This document shows, piece by piece, positions 8,599 through 22,343 of a stretch of 64,000 nt of DNA. A program made the position numbers and the translations under genes. Numbering within the stretch: the first letter of the stretch is position 1; each line of letters starts with the position of its first letter. The notes under the pieces are model-generated. The model was not told the DNA's origin. It worked only from the letters and a program-made list of their open reading frames with translations, and did not search any database. This DNA is from Mangifera indica (lineage: Eukaryota; Streptophyta; Magnoliopsida; Sapindales; Anacardiaceae): the NCBI RefSeq assembly GCF_011075055.1, contig NC_058137.1:28071463-28135462 (forward strand). Reading direction: 5' to 3'.

Positions 8599-11500
8599 AT
8601 GGGTTGTCTAACATGGCCATATCAACTTCTATTCTACCTATTTTTACTCTTTCATTCTCAAACTTCTGAAATAATTTGTCCTTGTAACACAGGTTTTGCT
8701 TTACTCCAATTCAAACAACTGTTTTCCTTCAAAAACACTTCTTTCAAATGGGAGGAATTAGCTTCAAAACTGATGTCTTGGAAAGAAGACACTGATTGTT
8801 GCTCATTGGATGGGATCTTATGTGATATTGAGACTAGTGATGTAATTGGCCTCGGCCTTAGTTATAGTGGGTTTTACAGGAACAATTCTTCCAATGGTAG
8901 ACTCTTTTTCCTTTCTCAATTGTAAAACTCAATCTAGCTTTCAATGATCTCAATCTCTCTCAAAAGTCTCTGCTTTGGTTGATTGATCAACTTAATATAT
9001 CTTAATCTCTTCACCTCAAAATTTCGTGATGTTATTTTATTTGAAATCTCTCATTTATTTAATTTAGTTCCACTAGATATTTCATGCACTTATTATTATC
9101 CCTTAACAACTATTTATGTCTACTCAAAGATTTAGAGTATTTTAATAAGAATTCAGAGACTTGTATTTAAATGGCTAGTTCAAAATTTGACTGTGTTGAA
9201 AAACCTTGCTTTCATCAATGTAGACATATCTACCATTGTACATAGTTCATTGAACAAATCTATCTTTATATCTTACTTCAAAGTCTTTGTTATTGTAAAT
9301 TGCAAGGGAACTTCCCAACTAGCGTCTTTCGCTCACCAAATCTATAGATCCTTACGTTAATAGATAACTTTAACTTGATAGTTAATTATTCCAAAGTTAA
9401 TTGGAGTAGCACAGTCAAGTCTCTGGATGCCTCTAACATAAGCTTGTCAGAACTATTGCCAAATTTGATCAGCAATCTCTTGTCCTTGAGGGAATTGCAT
9501 ATAGAGAATTGCACTCTAGTGGAATTAGTTACAAATAACTTGAAAACCTTACATAACTTCGTTATTTGAGCTTCCAATATAACAAATTCAGTAGTCAGAT
9601 GCCATCAATCCTTTCAAATTTTGTCTACCTCTGTTTTTTAGATCTTTCATTCAATAATTTTAGTGGTCAATTTCCATTCCTTTTTTTTTTTAATTAGCTC
9701 AACTTTCTCATTTATACTTGCAGGTAATCAACTCATTGGGCCAACTCCATCTTATGTCAATGCCCTTCAAAATTTAGTTTATATTGATTTAGCTCTCAAC
9801 AATCTCAATGCTACTACACCATCTTGGATATTTGATCTACAATTTTTGGAAGGTTTGGAAGTTAGTGATAACGAATTAATTAGCCATATTAATCAATTTC
9901 AAAGTAAATCTTTGGTAGACATTGCATTGGATAATAATAAACTGAATGACTCTATTTCAAGTTCAGTCTTTGAACAGCTGAATTTGGCTTCTCTCTCACT
10001 TTCTTTAAACAATTTTAGTGGAATTGTTGCGCTTCACTTATTCTCAAAGCTAAAAGACCTTGTTTTGCTTGATCTTTCTCATAATAATCTATCAATTAAC
10101 AATGCATTCAAGGCCAACTTATCATTTTCACAAGTTTGGACTTTGATGTTATCTGGTTGTAATTTGAGTGAATTCTTAGGTATCTTAAAAGGTTTAAGTT
10201 AATTAAAATGATTAGATCTTTTTGAAAATAAAATAAAATCAGTGGTCAAATATCTAATTGGACATGAGACATTGGAAGGGATACTTTGTCCTATCTAAAT
10301 CTTTCGCACAACTATTTGACCTACATAAAACAACTTTCGTGGAAGAATCTTGATGTTCTAGACCTTCTTTCAAACAAGTTCCAACGATCACTCCCAATTC
10401 CACCACCTTCCTCGATAGTCTTATTATTGTCAAACAACAAATTGATTGGAGAGATACCACCTTTGATCTGCAATTTGAGTACCATAACAATTCTAGATCT
10501 TTCTAATAATAGCTTCAATGGCAACATTCCAAAATGCATGGGAAACTTTAGCAATCTTCATGTGTTGGATTTAAGAAAAAATAAATTCAGTGGCACCATT
10601 CCAAGAAGCTTTGCAAAGCACAACCCATTGAAGACTTTCAACTTCAACAAGAATGAATTGGAAGGGCCAATCCCACAATCCTTGGTCAATTGTACGATGC
10701 TTGAAGTTCTAGATATCGGCTGCAGTAAGGTAATTGATCCCTTCTGATATTAGCTACAAAGTCTTCCTGAATTGCAAGTTCTTATACTTCATTCAAATAA
10801 ATTTTATGGTTCTATATCAGATTGCTTAGAGACGAAGCATTGTTTTCCTAAGTTGAAAATATTTGACATTTCAAACAACAAATTTGGTGGTCCATTGCCC
10901 GCTTGGTATTTCACAAATCTTCAAGTGATGAAGGATGTTAGTGAAGTTGAGAGAAAGTTGCAATATATGGGTTAAGGTTATTATCAAGATTCTATTGTAG
11001 TAACATTGAAATGTCATAAGATTGAACTAGAGAAATGTAATTCTATTTTCACAACCATTGATTTTTCAAAAAATAACTTTCATGGTGAGATTCCTGAAAT
11101 GATTGGAAAACTTCAAGTGCTTCATCTTCTCAATTTTTCTCACAATAATCTATTAGGTTGTATTCTTTCATCCTTTGAAAATTTGACTATTCTTGAGTCA
11201 TTAGACCTCTTTTTCAACAAACTTTCAAGAGATATTCCTATTTAGTTGATAAGTCAATTATTTCTTTTATTGTAGAATCTCTCATACAATCAACTTAATA
11301 GATCTATTCCACGGGGAAAACAATTTGACACATTTCAAAATGATTCCTATATTGGAAACTCTGGGCCATGTGGACGGCCATTAGCTGCAAATAATGAGCC
11401 ATAGTCACCTATACCACAATCTTCCAAGATGAAGATAATGATTCGACCTGGCTCAACTGGACAATCAGGTTGATCGGTTACGGATGTGGTCTTGTATTAG

Positions 11501-11625
11501 GCATTTCTATGGGATATATTGTATTTACAACAAGGAAACCACAATGGTTTGTATGAATGGTTGAACGAGTGCAAGCAATAATACTGAGAAGGTTGAATAG
11601 AAGATACAGGGGAAGAAGAAATTAG
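8599..11625 (+). pseudogene. RLP pseudogene 1 (decayed Cf-9-type RLP)
   Basis: It starts with an intact signal peptide and N-cap (MGCLTWPYQLLFYLFLLF; SWKEDTDCCSLDGILCD). A TAA at 8923-8925 then stops the frame after 108 residues, where intact relatives continue LPQLQKLNL. Beyond that, LRR-coding pieces persist in different frames (9663-10202, 10286-10747, 10772-10975, 11006-11245), followed by the C-cap, transmembrane and basic-tail remnant ending RGRRN with TAG at 11623-11625. Many frameshifts and stops interrupt it. By sequence its 3' half is closer to RLP3 than to RLP1. The first lesion is shared with pseudogene 2. A secreted 108-residue product from the first ORF is conceivable but unsupported. 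Confidence 0.9.
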
Positions 11626-12679
11626 TAAGTTCAATTCTATTGTTGGGTCGTGGTTACTCTTTTGTCAAAATCTTACATTTTCCTTTAATGTTCATTTTTT
11701 CAGATTTCAAAGAGTTTGAATGCTTGGGATAGCAGTATCTGCTGCGAGAGAGCATGAGAAGCTACCACATGTAATTTAGGATCCTCATCTTGCATAAGTA
11801 AATCAAAGCATAATCTCCTTCTCGTGTAACAGAAGTCCCTGTTTCATACAATGCAGGGAGAAGCAATTAAAGAGTATAAAATGAATCACTTGTATTTCAC
11901 ATAATTATTAAGTGGGAAAAAAAAATTGGACACTACAACAACCGTTCAAATTAGAAGACGATACAGAATCCAAAAATGGCTTCGGTTGGAAAGTTAAAGT
12001 ATATTAGATCTTGAATAAAAATTTAAAATCCTAATAGTAATTCATAATCAATGATATTATGTTTAAAATATTAAAATCTCAAGAAGGGTTATTACTTTTA
12101 GGTGGTTTATATTAGATATTTCTTCTTGCCTGACTAGAAAATTTATAATATGCTTCATTTTGCTTCTTTGTTTTACAATCTAAAATACGTCTTAATAACT
12201 TAATAACTCTCAAGCTATTTAACATGTCCATGTTTCTTGAATCGATCTTTATATATTAATTTCTTTTCTAATTTATAATTGTCAAATTGATTTATGAGTA
12301 ATTGAATTTTCTCTATATATATAAAAACCTTGATTATAACTGGATTCTGTTTAAATAAGATTAATATAAATATAAATATAAAACATATACTATATAATAT
12401 ATTAAAATTGTATGTCACTAAGAAGGTAAGATTGGAGATATACACATGGTTGTTTTCAATTAATAGACTAGGACTTTGTGCTAAATTAAATCATCGAAGG
12501 AGTCTTCTTGCCCATTTTTCACTGCACGAACCCATGAACAAACTATATTAATTAATAGCAGTCAAGACACGTTTAAGTTTATCTTTGCCAAAGAAAATCG
12601 ACATGCTGACCAGAAAATTGATATCATGTTCACACGGTGAGTCTCACAGGTCATCATCCTGAAATCAGCCTAACTCACA
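11626..12679. other. spacer after pseudogene 1, with RLP tail relic
   Basis: Begins with the 3' UTR intron-like segment typical of this subfamily (GTAAGT just after the stop, CAG near 11702). About 11925-11998 resembles the end of the RLP1 ectodomain (nucleotides 7061-7135), without a usable frame. The rest is AT-rich with no gene seen. Confidence 0.65.
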
Positions 12680-13098
12680 GTTTTTTCTACAAGTTAGAAG
12701 AGAAAGACTTATAATTAAATTAGTCAAGTGATGTTAGCCCATTCCTCACTGCATGACCCTATCAACGTAAACCTTAAGTTTGTTAGCTTTTTCTACAAGT
12801 TAAAAGAGAACGACTTATAATTAAATTATTCAAGTGATGTTAGCCCATTCCTCACTGCATGACCCTACCAACGTAAACCTTAAGTTTGTCAGCTTTTTGT
12901 ACAAGTTAGAAGAGAAAGACTTATAATTAAATTATTCAAGTGATGTTAGCCCATTCCTCACTGCATGACTCTACCAACGTAAACCTTAAGTTTGTTAGCT
13001 TTTTGTACAAGTTAGAAGAGAAAGACTTATAATTAAATTATTCAAGTGATGTTAGCCCATTCCTCACTGCATGACCCTACCAATGTAAACCTTAAGTT
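12680..13098. repeat. 106-bp minisatellite, 4 copies
   Basis: Four head-to-tail units with starts of the shared motif at 12687, 12793, 12899 and 13005, exactly 106 bp apart. Each carries ACTTATAATTAAATT, then TTAGCCCATTCCTCACTGCA and CCTTAAGTTTGT. The last runs into unique sequence CTTGGCATAAGAAGACG. The same array at 25652-26396 has seven units. A single diverged unit lies near 27820-27890 upstream of RLP3. Confidence 0.93.
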
Positions 13099-15925
13099 TG
13101 TCTTGGCATAAGAAGACGAAGACTGAAGCAGAAGACGTGTTACGTCTGGCTCATGGACGTGATAGTTACCACTTGGACAAAAAGATAATTGAATGTAATT
13201 TGGAAAAAGTGATATTTTATTTTTCATGGGCAAATAAAAAATTGAATTAACCTATCAAATTTAAATTGTATTCCATCAAATTGACAATCTAGGCAAACAC
13301 CTGTAGTCCATAGGGCTCAACATTTTATCATGTATTATCTTAAGAATTTATCAAATATATGAATTTATCGAGTTTGGAAACCCATCTTGACTACTATAAG
13401 CTCGAAAAACTACCAACAACATCCCATATGTAATTTACTCATCAGTTTCCTTTTTCCTTTTCATATGTTGATGTTTGACGAAGCCCCTGTGGAAGAGTTA
13501 GAATCGGTACATTATACGCTATTGTTCTTGGACTTCAACATATATGATGTCTAAGTATCCAATAAAAAGTTCAAGTAATCGCAGCAATACATGTTACTGA
13601 GTATTTTACAAAGTAATTTTAATGAACCATTGAATGATTTTCAGAGTTAAAAAAAAAGCCTTCTAGCTCATCAACCTCTCCCTGTTTCTTGCATGGATCT
13701 GTAGTAAAAACCATATGCTACAGATCAATGACGGGGTGAGATTTTCTATCACAATCTCTCCTATGTTAAAAGTTAGCTCAAATAGTAAAGTTTTCCTCAT
13801 ACTTATATATCCAGTCAACGTGGGATTCTAACAAGAGATGTAAAAGATTATAATTGTATATCAATGAGAACGTGAGAATAGAGATATGCACATCAGTGTT
13901 TTTCAATTAGTAAACCAAAGACTTTGTGCTAAATAAATTATTGAAGGACCCATCATGGCCCAATCTTCACTGCATAACAGAAGAACTTTACGTTTGTCTG
14001 TGCTGAAGACATTATTGTTTCTAGTTAATTGACGAAGACTTTTATTTAAATTATTGCGGAAGTCATGTAACTCGTTCTTCATTGCATGAACCTAAGAACA
14101 GAACCCATAATTTTCAACATACGTGAACATTAAGATTTATATCGGATAAGAAGACCAAGACTGACGCAAAAGATGAATATATATTTTGAGCAAAAAACAT
14201 ACTCTTAAGACTCAGTAATTATTTTTATATCACTACTCTGAACATGTGTTAGACCAAATTACTAATTAAATTAGCATTAAAATAATATTTAAGATAATTT
14301 TATATAAATAATTATTAAATATAAAATCTAAATTATATTTAATCGAAATCTAATTTGGCTTGATGATGCACATATACCATGCATATTGGCAAACGTTACT
14401 TGGTGGTGTGGCTCATGCTTTTCCAATTGTGGAGATTGGAGTTCCACTCGACGAGCTCAAGAAGTTTATCATCTATTTAAGTTAAATTTAAGTCAACACA
14501 TGTTCCACCTTAATTCAGCTGTCTTCAACCTAGTTATTGGTCGGACTAGCCGACCTGATTTGCGTTACTAGAACTTTTATTATTTTTTTATTAGAGAAGG
14601 ATGACAAGACAGTAAAGTTAATATAAGATTATAGTTCATACCTTGAGACAGATTGTATCTCAAGATCTATTATAGTACCCCATTAATGTTACCACATCGC
14701 AGGGTATTTAATCATTCCATCACATATGGAGGACGTGATCCAACGGTTAATATTAGGTGCGTAACATTGCCCACAAATTAGACAACAAAGCAAACCCTCA
14801 AGATGATTGTAATTTTGTGGGTATGATGGCTGATTTATGGGCAATGTTACCTTCAATAGCACCTTTTTATTTGGGTTAACATTATACTTAATACCAAAGA
14901 AGAACAGCCTCTGTAACATGGTGGTTAATGTAGTCACCTCTGTAACGAAAAATTGGGAGTTCGAATCTCTTCAGTGGCACTCTGTTTATTCCAACTTGTT
15001 TTTTGGTGTGAAAAATCATCTTCTTTATTGTCTTCTGCTGAGTTAGGTTTACATATATTTAACTTTTTTTTTTAATTTTACAATTCCTGCTCCCAGGAAA
15101 TTCCCCTTAATAATTCATAATTACGCCTCAAGCTTTTGCCTTTGTTGTTTCTTTTCTATGTTATCCAACAATTTTTGGGCTGTGGTGACAAGCTAAGAAT
15201 GGATCTCCGGATGTTTTGTTCTGCTCTATAAAATGCCCTTGCTGAAATTACTTGTCCTATTTAAGTTTTTTGCTTCTTATGCATGAATCTTTAATATGTA
15301 TAAATCATTCCGTTAAAAAAATGTGCAATCGAATGAGTCTTGGTTTCTCTCTTGTTATAGCAGTAGTGACTAATATTTTTACACCCGAACCGAGCATTGA
15401 TACAGTTGAAGGGTTGGTTCGGGTCAACCGATAATCGGATCAGATTACTATTTAAATAAATATTAAAATAATATTTAAAAATAATCTTGTCTCCATTTAA
15501 TTAAAATATAATTTGACAAGGTAACACACGTAACATGTGTATTGGCAAGTTTTGGTCTGGTGGTGTGGTTTGTGCCTTTCCAATGGTTGGGACTTGAGTC
15601 CCAAAAGTTGCAAAAAAATTTATGCATGATGTCAACATACATTATTGGGTTCAGTCCTGCTATATAAGTTCACTAGTAGAATGAAGAACTTTGTGGCTAT
15701 GATGATCGGTTACCAATGTGAATTTGCGAGCAGGAAAGGGAATTTGAGCAATGCAGTGATTTCCAGCTTCTTTCTCTAGTTCAAAAATTTGACAATCAGT
15801 GTGAGAAAGGAGAATACTGTACTGCTTGACCAAGACTTTAATGGAGTGGTTCTCACTTGTGAATGACACCGACTCACTAGTCAAATTTCATACAGTCTGT
15901 TATAGGACCAACCATTTTTCTTTCC
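13099..15925. other. module junction and RLP2 upstream region
   Basis: No gene. The first part (to about 13805) is the tail of module 1 and matches 26397-27112. From about 13806 it repeats 2172 onward almost base for base, including the SINE-like element at about 14904-15073 and the 13-bp inverted repeat. Confidence 0.75.
14904..15073 (+). repeat. SINE-like sequence, module 2 copy
   Basis: Copy of the element at 3255-3425 carried along by the segmental duplication. Box-B-like GAGTTCGAATCTC is at about 14957-14969. It differs from the first copy by a few substitutions. Confidence 0.5.
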
Positions 15926-15934
15926 TATTTATAG
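15926..15934 (+). promoter_or_regulatory. putative TATA box of RLP2
   Basis: TATTTATAG, 39 bp before the ATG at 15973, identical in sequence and spacing to RLP1. Confidence 0.55.
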
Positions 15935-15972
15935 TCCCATATCTGTTCTTGTGATTTCATCATAGAGAAAAC

Positions 15973-18900
15973 ATGGGTTCTCTAACATGGTCTTATCAAC
16001 TTCTCTTCCTCCACTTTTTGTTCTTCCACTCACAAACATCTGCAACACTTTGTTCTCATCATGATAGTTTTGCTTTACTCCAATTCAAGCAACTATTTTC
16101 CTTCCAATACACTTCTTCTGAAGAATGTATATATAAAGAGGTTCCTTTTTCTCAAAAAATGATGTCTTGGAAAGAGGATAATGATTGCTGCTCTTGGGAT
16201 GGAGTCACATGTGATAAGGTAACGGGTCATGTGATTGATCTCGACCTTAGTTGTAGCGGGCTTTACGGAAACATCCCTTCTAATAGTAGTGTTTTTTTCC
16301 TTCCTCAATTGCAAAAACTCAATCTAGCTTTCAATGATTTCGATTACTCTCAAATTTCCTCTAATTTTGGTCAATTGATCAGCTTGACACATCTTAATCT
16401 CTCTGCCTCAAACTTTAATGGTTCTATTCCATCTGAAATCTCACATTTGTCTAATTTGGTTTCACTAGACATCTCAAGTGTACTTGATGTCTACCCAATC
16501 ATTTATCGTTCCTACTATTTGAATGTTCCATTGAGTATTGAAAGACCTGTTTTTGAAAGGATAGTTCAAAATCTGACTATGTTAAAAACCCTTGCTCTAA
16601 ACTATGTAGACATGTCTACCATCATACCTAATTCATTGATGAATCTATCTTCATCTTTGACTTCTCTAAGTCTTTGTTACTCTATATTGCAAGGGAACTT
16701 TCCAACTCAAATCTTTCGCCTACCAAATCTACAAATTCTTAGGTTAAGAGGTAACTTCAACTTAACAGGTAGTTTTCCCAAAGTTAATTGGAGTAGTCCA
16801 CTCAAGTCTCTGGATGTCACTGACATTAACTTTTCAAAACAGTTACCTAATTCAATAGGCAACCTCTTGTCCTTGAGGGAATTCTATCTTGAGAATTGCA
16901 CTCTGATGGGATCAATTCCCACATCATTTGGAAACCTTACACAACTTAGTTATTTGAGTCTCGGGTATAACAAATTCAGTGGTCAAATACCATCATTCTT
17001 GTCAAATTTGGTCCAACTTTGTCTTTTAGATCTGTCATTCAATAATTTTATTGGTCAATTTCCAGAATTTTTTGTCAACTTAACACAACTTTCTAGTTTA
17101 GACTTGTCAAGTAATCAACTCACTGGTCCCATTTCTTCTCATGTCAATGCCCTTCAAAAGTTAGTTGATATTCGTTTGAATAGCAACAACTTGAATGACA
17201 CTATACCATCTTGGTTATTCACTCTACCATTATTGGAAAGTCTAGACCTTAGTGAAAACCAATTAACGGGTCATATTGATCAATTTCAAAGTAAATCTTT
17301 GAAAAACCTTTATTTGGATGGTAATGCACTAACTGGCTCTATTTCAACTTCAATATTTGAACAAGTGAATTTAACCGTGCTCACACTTTCTTCAAACAAT
17401 TTTAGTGGAATTGTAAAGCTTCACTTATTTTCAAAGCTTAAAAACCTTCTTTTGCTTGATCTTTCTCATAATAGTTTATCAATTAACACTACATTCAAAG
17501 CCAGTTCATCCTTTCCACAACTTGATTATTTGAAGTTATCTGGTTGCAACTTGAGTGAATTCCCAGATATACTAAGAAGTTTTAATCAATTAAGGTATTT
17601 AGATCTCTCTGAAAATAAAATCAGTGGTCAAATACCTAATTGGATGTGGGAAATTGGAATGGATACTTTAGCCTATCTAAATCTTTCCTTCAACTACTTG
17701 ACCAACATAGAAAAGCTTCCATTGGAGAATCTTTTTATTCTAGACCTTAATTCAAACAAGCTCCAAGGATCACTTCCAATTCCACCGTCTTCCTTGACAG
17801 TCTTATTTTTGTCCAACAACAAATTGTCAGGAGAGATACCAGATTTGATTTGCAATAAGAGTGTCCTGGAAATTCTAGATCTTTCTAACAATAGCTTCAG
17901 TGGCAACATTCCAATATGCATGGGAAACTTTAGCTATCTTCATGTGTTGGATTTGAGGAAAAATAAACTCAGTGGCACAATTCCAGGAAGCTTTGCAAAA
18001 GGCAGTCTATTGAGGACCCTCAACTTGAATGAGAATGAATTGGAAGGGCCAATCCCACGATCTTTGGTCAATTGTACGATGCTTGAAGTTCTAGATATTG
18101 GCAACAACAAGGTAATTGATACCTTCCCATATTGGCTACAAAGTCTCCCTGAATTGCAAGTTCTTGTACTTCATTCAAATAAATTTTATGGTTCTGTACG
18201 AGGTTGCTCAGAAATGAATCATTGTTTTCCAAAGTTGAAAGTACTTGACCTCTCAAAGAACAAATTTGGTGGTCCATTGCCAGCCTCGTATTTCAAAAAT
18301 CTTCAAGCCATGAAGGATGTTGGTGAAGTTGGGACGAAGTTACAATATATTGGTGAAAGTTATTATCAAGATTCCATTACAGTAACAATGAAAGGGCATC
18401 TGTTTGGATTTATGAGAATATTCGTGGCTTTCACTGCTATTGATTTTTCAAATAATAACTTCTGTGAAGAGATTCCAGAAGTAATTGGAGAGCTTTATTC
18501 ACTTATACACCTCAATCTTTCTTCAAACAATTTAACAGGTTGCATTCCATCATCACTTGGAAATTTGAATGCTCTTGAGTCTTTAGACCTCTCTTTCAAC
18601 AAGCTTGGTGGAAAAATTCCATGGCAGTTGGCAAATTTAGACTTTCTTCAAGTGCTAGACTTGTCTCAAAACCAACTCACAGGGCCCATTCCACGGGCAC
18701 CGCATTTTGATACCTTTCCAAATACGTCATACGCCGGAAACACGGGATTGTGTGGATTCCCTTTGTCAAAAGAATGCAAAAGTGATGGAACACTACAACC
18801 GCGGTCAGAAATAGAAGATAATGCAGAGTCTACAAATGGATTCGGTTGGAAAGTGGTGTTGATAGGCTATGCGTCTGGAATGGTGATTGGACTGTTCATG

Positions 18901-19053
18901 GGATATCTTGTATTTTCAACAGGAAAGCCTCAGTTGCTTGTAAGGATAGTTGAAGGAGAAACCGTAGAAAGAGGAGGAGGCCGAATGCGAGACGTTGAGG
19001 AAGAAGAGAATAGTGGTTTCATGTTCTACAGGCCAAGTATTGTTTTGAACTAG
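15973..19053 (+). CDS. LRR receptor-like protein, Cf-9 type (RLP2)
   Basis: Single exon, 1026 residues, the paralogue of RLP1 from the tandem duplication 11,649 bp away. Same domain order: signal peptide, N-cap (WKEDNDCCSWDGVTCD), LRRs, island (YYQDSITVTMKG), LRRs, C-cap (NTGLCGFPLSKEC), transmembrane helix about 960-982. It keeps the LRR missing from RLP1 (LSYLSLGYNKFSGQIPSF). From the island to the membrane segment the two genes are almost identical, while the N-cap and central LRRs carry many amino-acid differences. Its tail is 18 residues longer and acidic (RMRDVEEEENSGF), because one base present in RLP1 (7241 area) is absent here. Which tail is ancestral is unknown; basic tails are usual in the family, so RLP2 may be the shifted one. 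Confidence 0.95.
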   Translation: MGSLTWSYQLLFLHFLFFHSQTSATLCSHHDSFALLQFKQLFSFQYTSSEECIYKEVPFSQKMMSWKEDNDCCSWDGVTCDKVTGHVIDLDLSCSGLYGNIPSNSSVFFLPQLQKLNLAFNDFDYSQISSNFGQLISLTHLNLSASNFNGSIPSEISHLSNLVSLDISSVLDVYPIIYRSYYLNVPLSIERPVFERIVQNLTMLKTLALNYVDMSTIIPNSLMNLSSSLTSLSLCYSILQGNFPTQIFRLPNLQILRLRGNFNLTGSFPKVNWSSPLKSLDVTDINFSKQLPNSIGNLLSLREFYLENCTLMGSIPTSFGNLTQLSYLSLGYNKFSGQIPSFLSNLVQLCLLDLSFNNFIGQFPEFFVNLTQLSSLDLSSNQLTGPISSHVNALQKLVDIRLNSNNLNDTIPSWLFTLPLLESLDLSENQLTGHIDQFQSKSLKNLYLDGNALTGSISTSIFEQVNLTVLTLSSNNFSGIVKLHLFSKLKNLLLLDLSHNSLSINTTFKASSSFPQLDYLKLSGCNLSEFPDILRSFNQLRYLDLSENKISGQIPNWMWEIGMDTLAYLNLSFNYLTNIEKLPLENLFILDLNSNKLQGSLPIPPSSLTVLFLSNNKLSGEIPDLICNKSVLEILDLSNNSFSGNIPICMGNFSYLHVLDLRKNKLSGTIPGSFAKGSLLRTLNLNENELEGPIPRSLVNCTMLEVLDIGNNKVIDTFPYWLQSLPELQVLVLHSNKFYGSVRGCSEMNHCFPKLKVLDLSKNKFGGPLPASYFKNLQAMKDVGEVGTKLQYIGESYYQDSITVTMKGHLFGFMRIFVAFTAIDFSNNNFCEEIPEVIGELYSLIHLNLSSNNLTGCIPSSLGNLNALESLDLSFNKLGGKIPWQLANLDFLQVLDLSQNQLTGPIPRAPHFDTFPNTSYAGNTGLCGFPLSKECKSDGTLQPRSEIEDNAESTNGFGWKVVLIGYASGMVIGLFMGYLVFSTGKPQLLVRIVEGETVERGGGRMRDVEEEENSGFMFYRPSIVLN

Positions 19054-20322
19054 TGAAGGAATCTTGGAGTCCTTAGACAGTCTTATCATAGCATTTCTGA
19101 TAAAATTTGTAGTTATAATTAGCAGCTAGAATGTATGCTTCAATATCTTATCTTGTTGAATGCCAGTTTCATACATGTTGAAGGTCTGATATCATGAACT
19201 TGCACCCTCTGCCTCATGAATGTTGCCCTGTATTTCTACACTACAGAAATTACATCAGTTAATATGGAAGGTTATTTTCACAATATCACATGCCAATTTA
19301 GATATAGCTTCAGCAGTATTTTAATGAACTGTTTGTGTTCACTTTAACACCTCTTACACAAATAATTAAATAGATCGTAACTGAGTTATCAAAAATATCA
19401 TTTCTTTTCGATTCATCATTCGAATCCAACACGTTAATCCATTTTTCGACTCATGGTAAAACATATGCAAGATTCATCTCCAGCAGTTTTTTAACTCTGT
19501 GGCGCTATTCCAGGTAGCTTTGCAAATGACAGTCCTTTAATGCTTCAGATACTACATATCGACAACAACGGGGTAATTAATATCTTCCCATACTGGCTAC
19601 AAAGTCTTTCTGAAACTAATTAACAACAAACATATCACGGACTTACGTTTCTGATTGTTGGGCTAAACCCCATTAAAAAATCATTTAATTTTATTTTCAT
19701 TATAATGGGGATGGAGATTTATTAGCTGATTCTAAAATCTCATTAAGAATTGACATTTTCTTCAAGGCAGTGCTCAAGCATTAGGGAGAACGATTATTTC
19801 TCACTCAAACGATGCGTTATTTTTAAATTTTGTTACATTCTAGAACAAAATCAAGAAAAAGGCGAAAATGTCATTATTACAGGAAAAGATGAAAATGCTA
19901 ATATAAGACCTACATACTGGAGAGATTATAACTAAAAATGTGACTTCCAGCAGCAATACAGTGATTTCCAGCTTCTTCTCCATTAGGCAGTGCATGACCA
20001 AGACTCTAATGGAATGGTTCTCACTAGTATATGACTATATAAGACTTGGTTTTATAACTGACTCACTACCCAAAATTCGTACTGTAATCCGCTGCATGAG
20101 ACAAGATTAAGTGGAAAGAGCATAACGTCAAATAAATGTAAAATATTTTCACAGTGGCTAAGAGATCTCAACATTTTATGTATGGAAACCAAAATGCTAA
20201 TAATGATGGCCAATGTGTTGCACATTTTAATTACTTGACATGGCCATATCATATTGTAACCCACCATTGTTATTTCCTATTATAAATCTTCATCTGTTAT
20301 GGTGACATTATCATAGCCAAAG
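19054..20322. other. spacer between RLP2 and pseudogene 2
   Basis: Near-identical counterpart of 7279-8598. It contains the LRR relic twin at 19501-19614 and no intact gene. Confidence 0.7.
19501..19614 (+). pseudogene. relic RLP fragment, module 2 copy
   Basis: Twin of 7781-7894: the same 114-bp fused LRR remnant with a few substitutions (for example GGG for GAG in the NNE/NNG position). Its presence in both modules shows that it predates the duplication. Confidence 0.72.
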
Positions 20323-21364
20323 ATGGGTTGTCTAACATGGCCATATCAACTTCTATTCTACCTATTTTTGCTCTTTCATTCTCAAACTTCTGAAATAATT
20401 TGTCTTTGTAACACAGGTTTTGCTTTACTCCAATTCAAACAACTGTTTTCCTTCAAAAACACTTCTTTCAAATGGGAGGAATTAGCTTCAAAACTGATGT
20501 CTTGGAAAGAAGACACTGATTGTTGCTCATTGGATGGGATCTTATGTGATATTGAGACTAGTGATGTAATTGGCCTCGGCCTTAGTTATAGTGGGTTTTA
20601 CAGGAACAATTCTTCCAATGGTAGACTCTTTTTCCTTTCTCAATTGTAAAACTCAATCTAGCTTTCAATGATCTCAATCTCTCTCAAAAGTCTCTGCTTT
20701 GGTTGATTGATCAACTTAATATATCTTAATCTCTTCACCTCAAAATTTCGTGATGTTATTTTATTTGAAATCTCTCATTTATTTAATTTAGTTCCACTAG
20801 ATATTTCATGCACTTATTATTATCCCTTAACAACTATTTATGTCTACTCAAAGATTTAGAGTATTTTAATAAGAATTCAGAGACTTGTATTTAAATGGCT
20901 AGTTCAAAATTTGACTGTGTTGAAAAACCTTGCTTTCATCAATGTAGACATATCTACCATTGTACATAGTTCATTGAACAAATCTATCTTTATATCTTAC
21001 TTCAAAGTCTTTGTTATTGTAAATTGAAAGGGAACTTCCCAACTAGCGTCTTTCGCTCACCAAATCTATAGATCCTTACGTTAATAGATAACTTTAACTT
21101 GATAGTTAATTATTCCAAAGTTAATTGGAGTAGCACAGTCAAGTCTCTGGATGCCTGTAACATAAGCTTGTCAGAACTATTGCCAAATTCGATCAGCAAT
21201 CTCTTGTCCTAGAGGGAATTGCATATAGAGAATTGCACTCTAGTGGAATTAGTTACAAATAACTTGAAAACCTTACATAACTTCGTTATTTGAGCTTCCA
21301 ATATAACAAATTCAGTAGTCAGATGCCATCAATCCTTTCAAATTTTGTCTACCTCTGTTTTTTA

Positions 21365-22268
21365 TAGACTGCTGCATATAAAACTAGAAGGACAGAGCTT
21401 CATTTCAAGACTATTAAGAGGGCCTCTTTGTTATTGTTCCACAAACATATAAAAAATGCGTTATAGTTAGGGTTTCGTATTATTTTTTTAAATGAAATCT
21501 CTCACAATCGTTGCTAGAATCTTTCTTATTTTTCTCTATGAACCTTTCATGCGTAATTTGTGTTTGATGATTTTCTGCTAGTTCAATGATTTACTCACAT
21601 AGTATCAGAGCACAAATTAAATAATAGATCTAACAGTTTAAATTGTTCTTAGATATAAGTGACAATATACCAACAATCTAGACAATTACACTTAAGTGAG
21701 AGTATTAGAGACTCAAATAAAAAAAGAAATAGAGTATCACATCTAATAAATATAATATAAGTGAGTGGTATGGTTTTGTGTAATATAAATTTCAATCTCT
21801 ACACTTGTAAATTCAATATATTTCTGACAACCATCTTCTTAAACCTATCACAAGTCTTATTATGTGTTGCTCAAACAATGTAAAATTTAATTTAATGTTT
21901 CTTGATTCTAACTCTTCTTGTGCTTCCTTTTTAATCTCTTTTAATCCTTGTATTTTGATTAAAAAAATAATACATTTATATAACATTGTATTTTGAAAAT
22001 TTGATAAAAAGAAATTTTGAGAGTGAAATAGATGTTAATATGGTAGATCTAAGAAAAGAAAATGTTGGCAGAAAAATGGAAGAATAAGACGGTTTAATCG
22101 AAAGAGAAAAAACAGGTGTAAACAGAAAGGCCAAAATACTTATTCCTAGCAAGGGTTAATGCAATCCCAAACTCTAACCTGTTAAGTTTTGAAAACTCAA
22201 ATACTCATATATTTATTAAATTTTGTTATTATTATTAAGGGTAAAAACATCATTTAGAGATTTTATTT

Positions 22269-22343
<75 letters not shown>
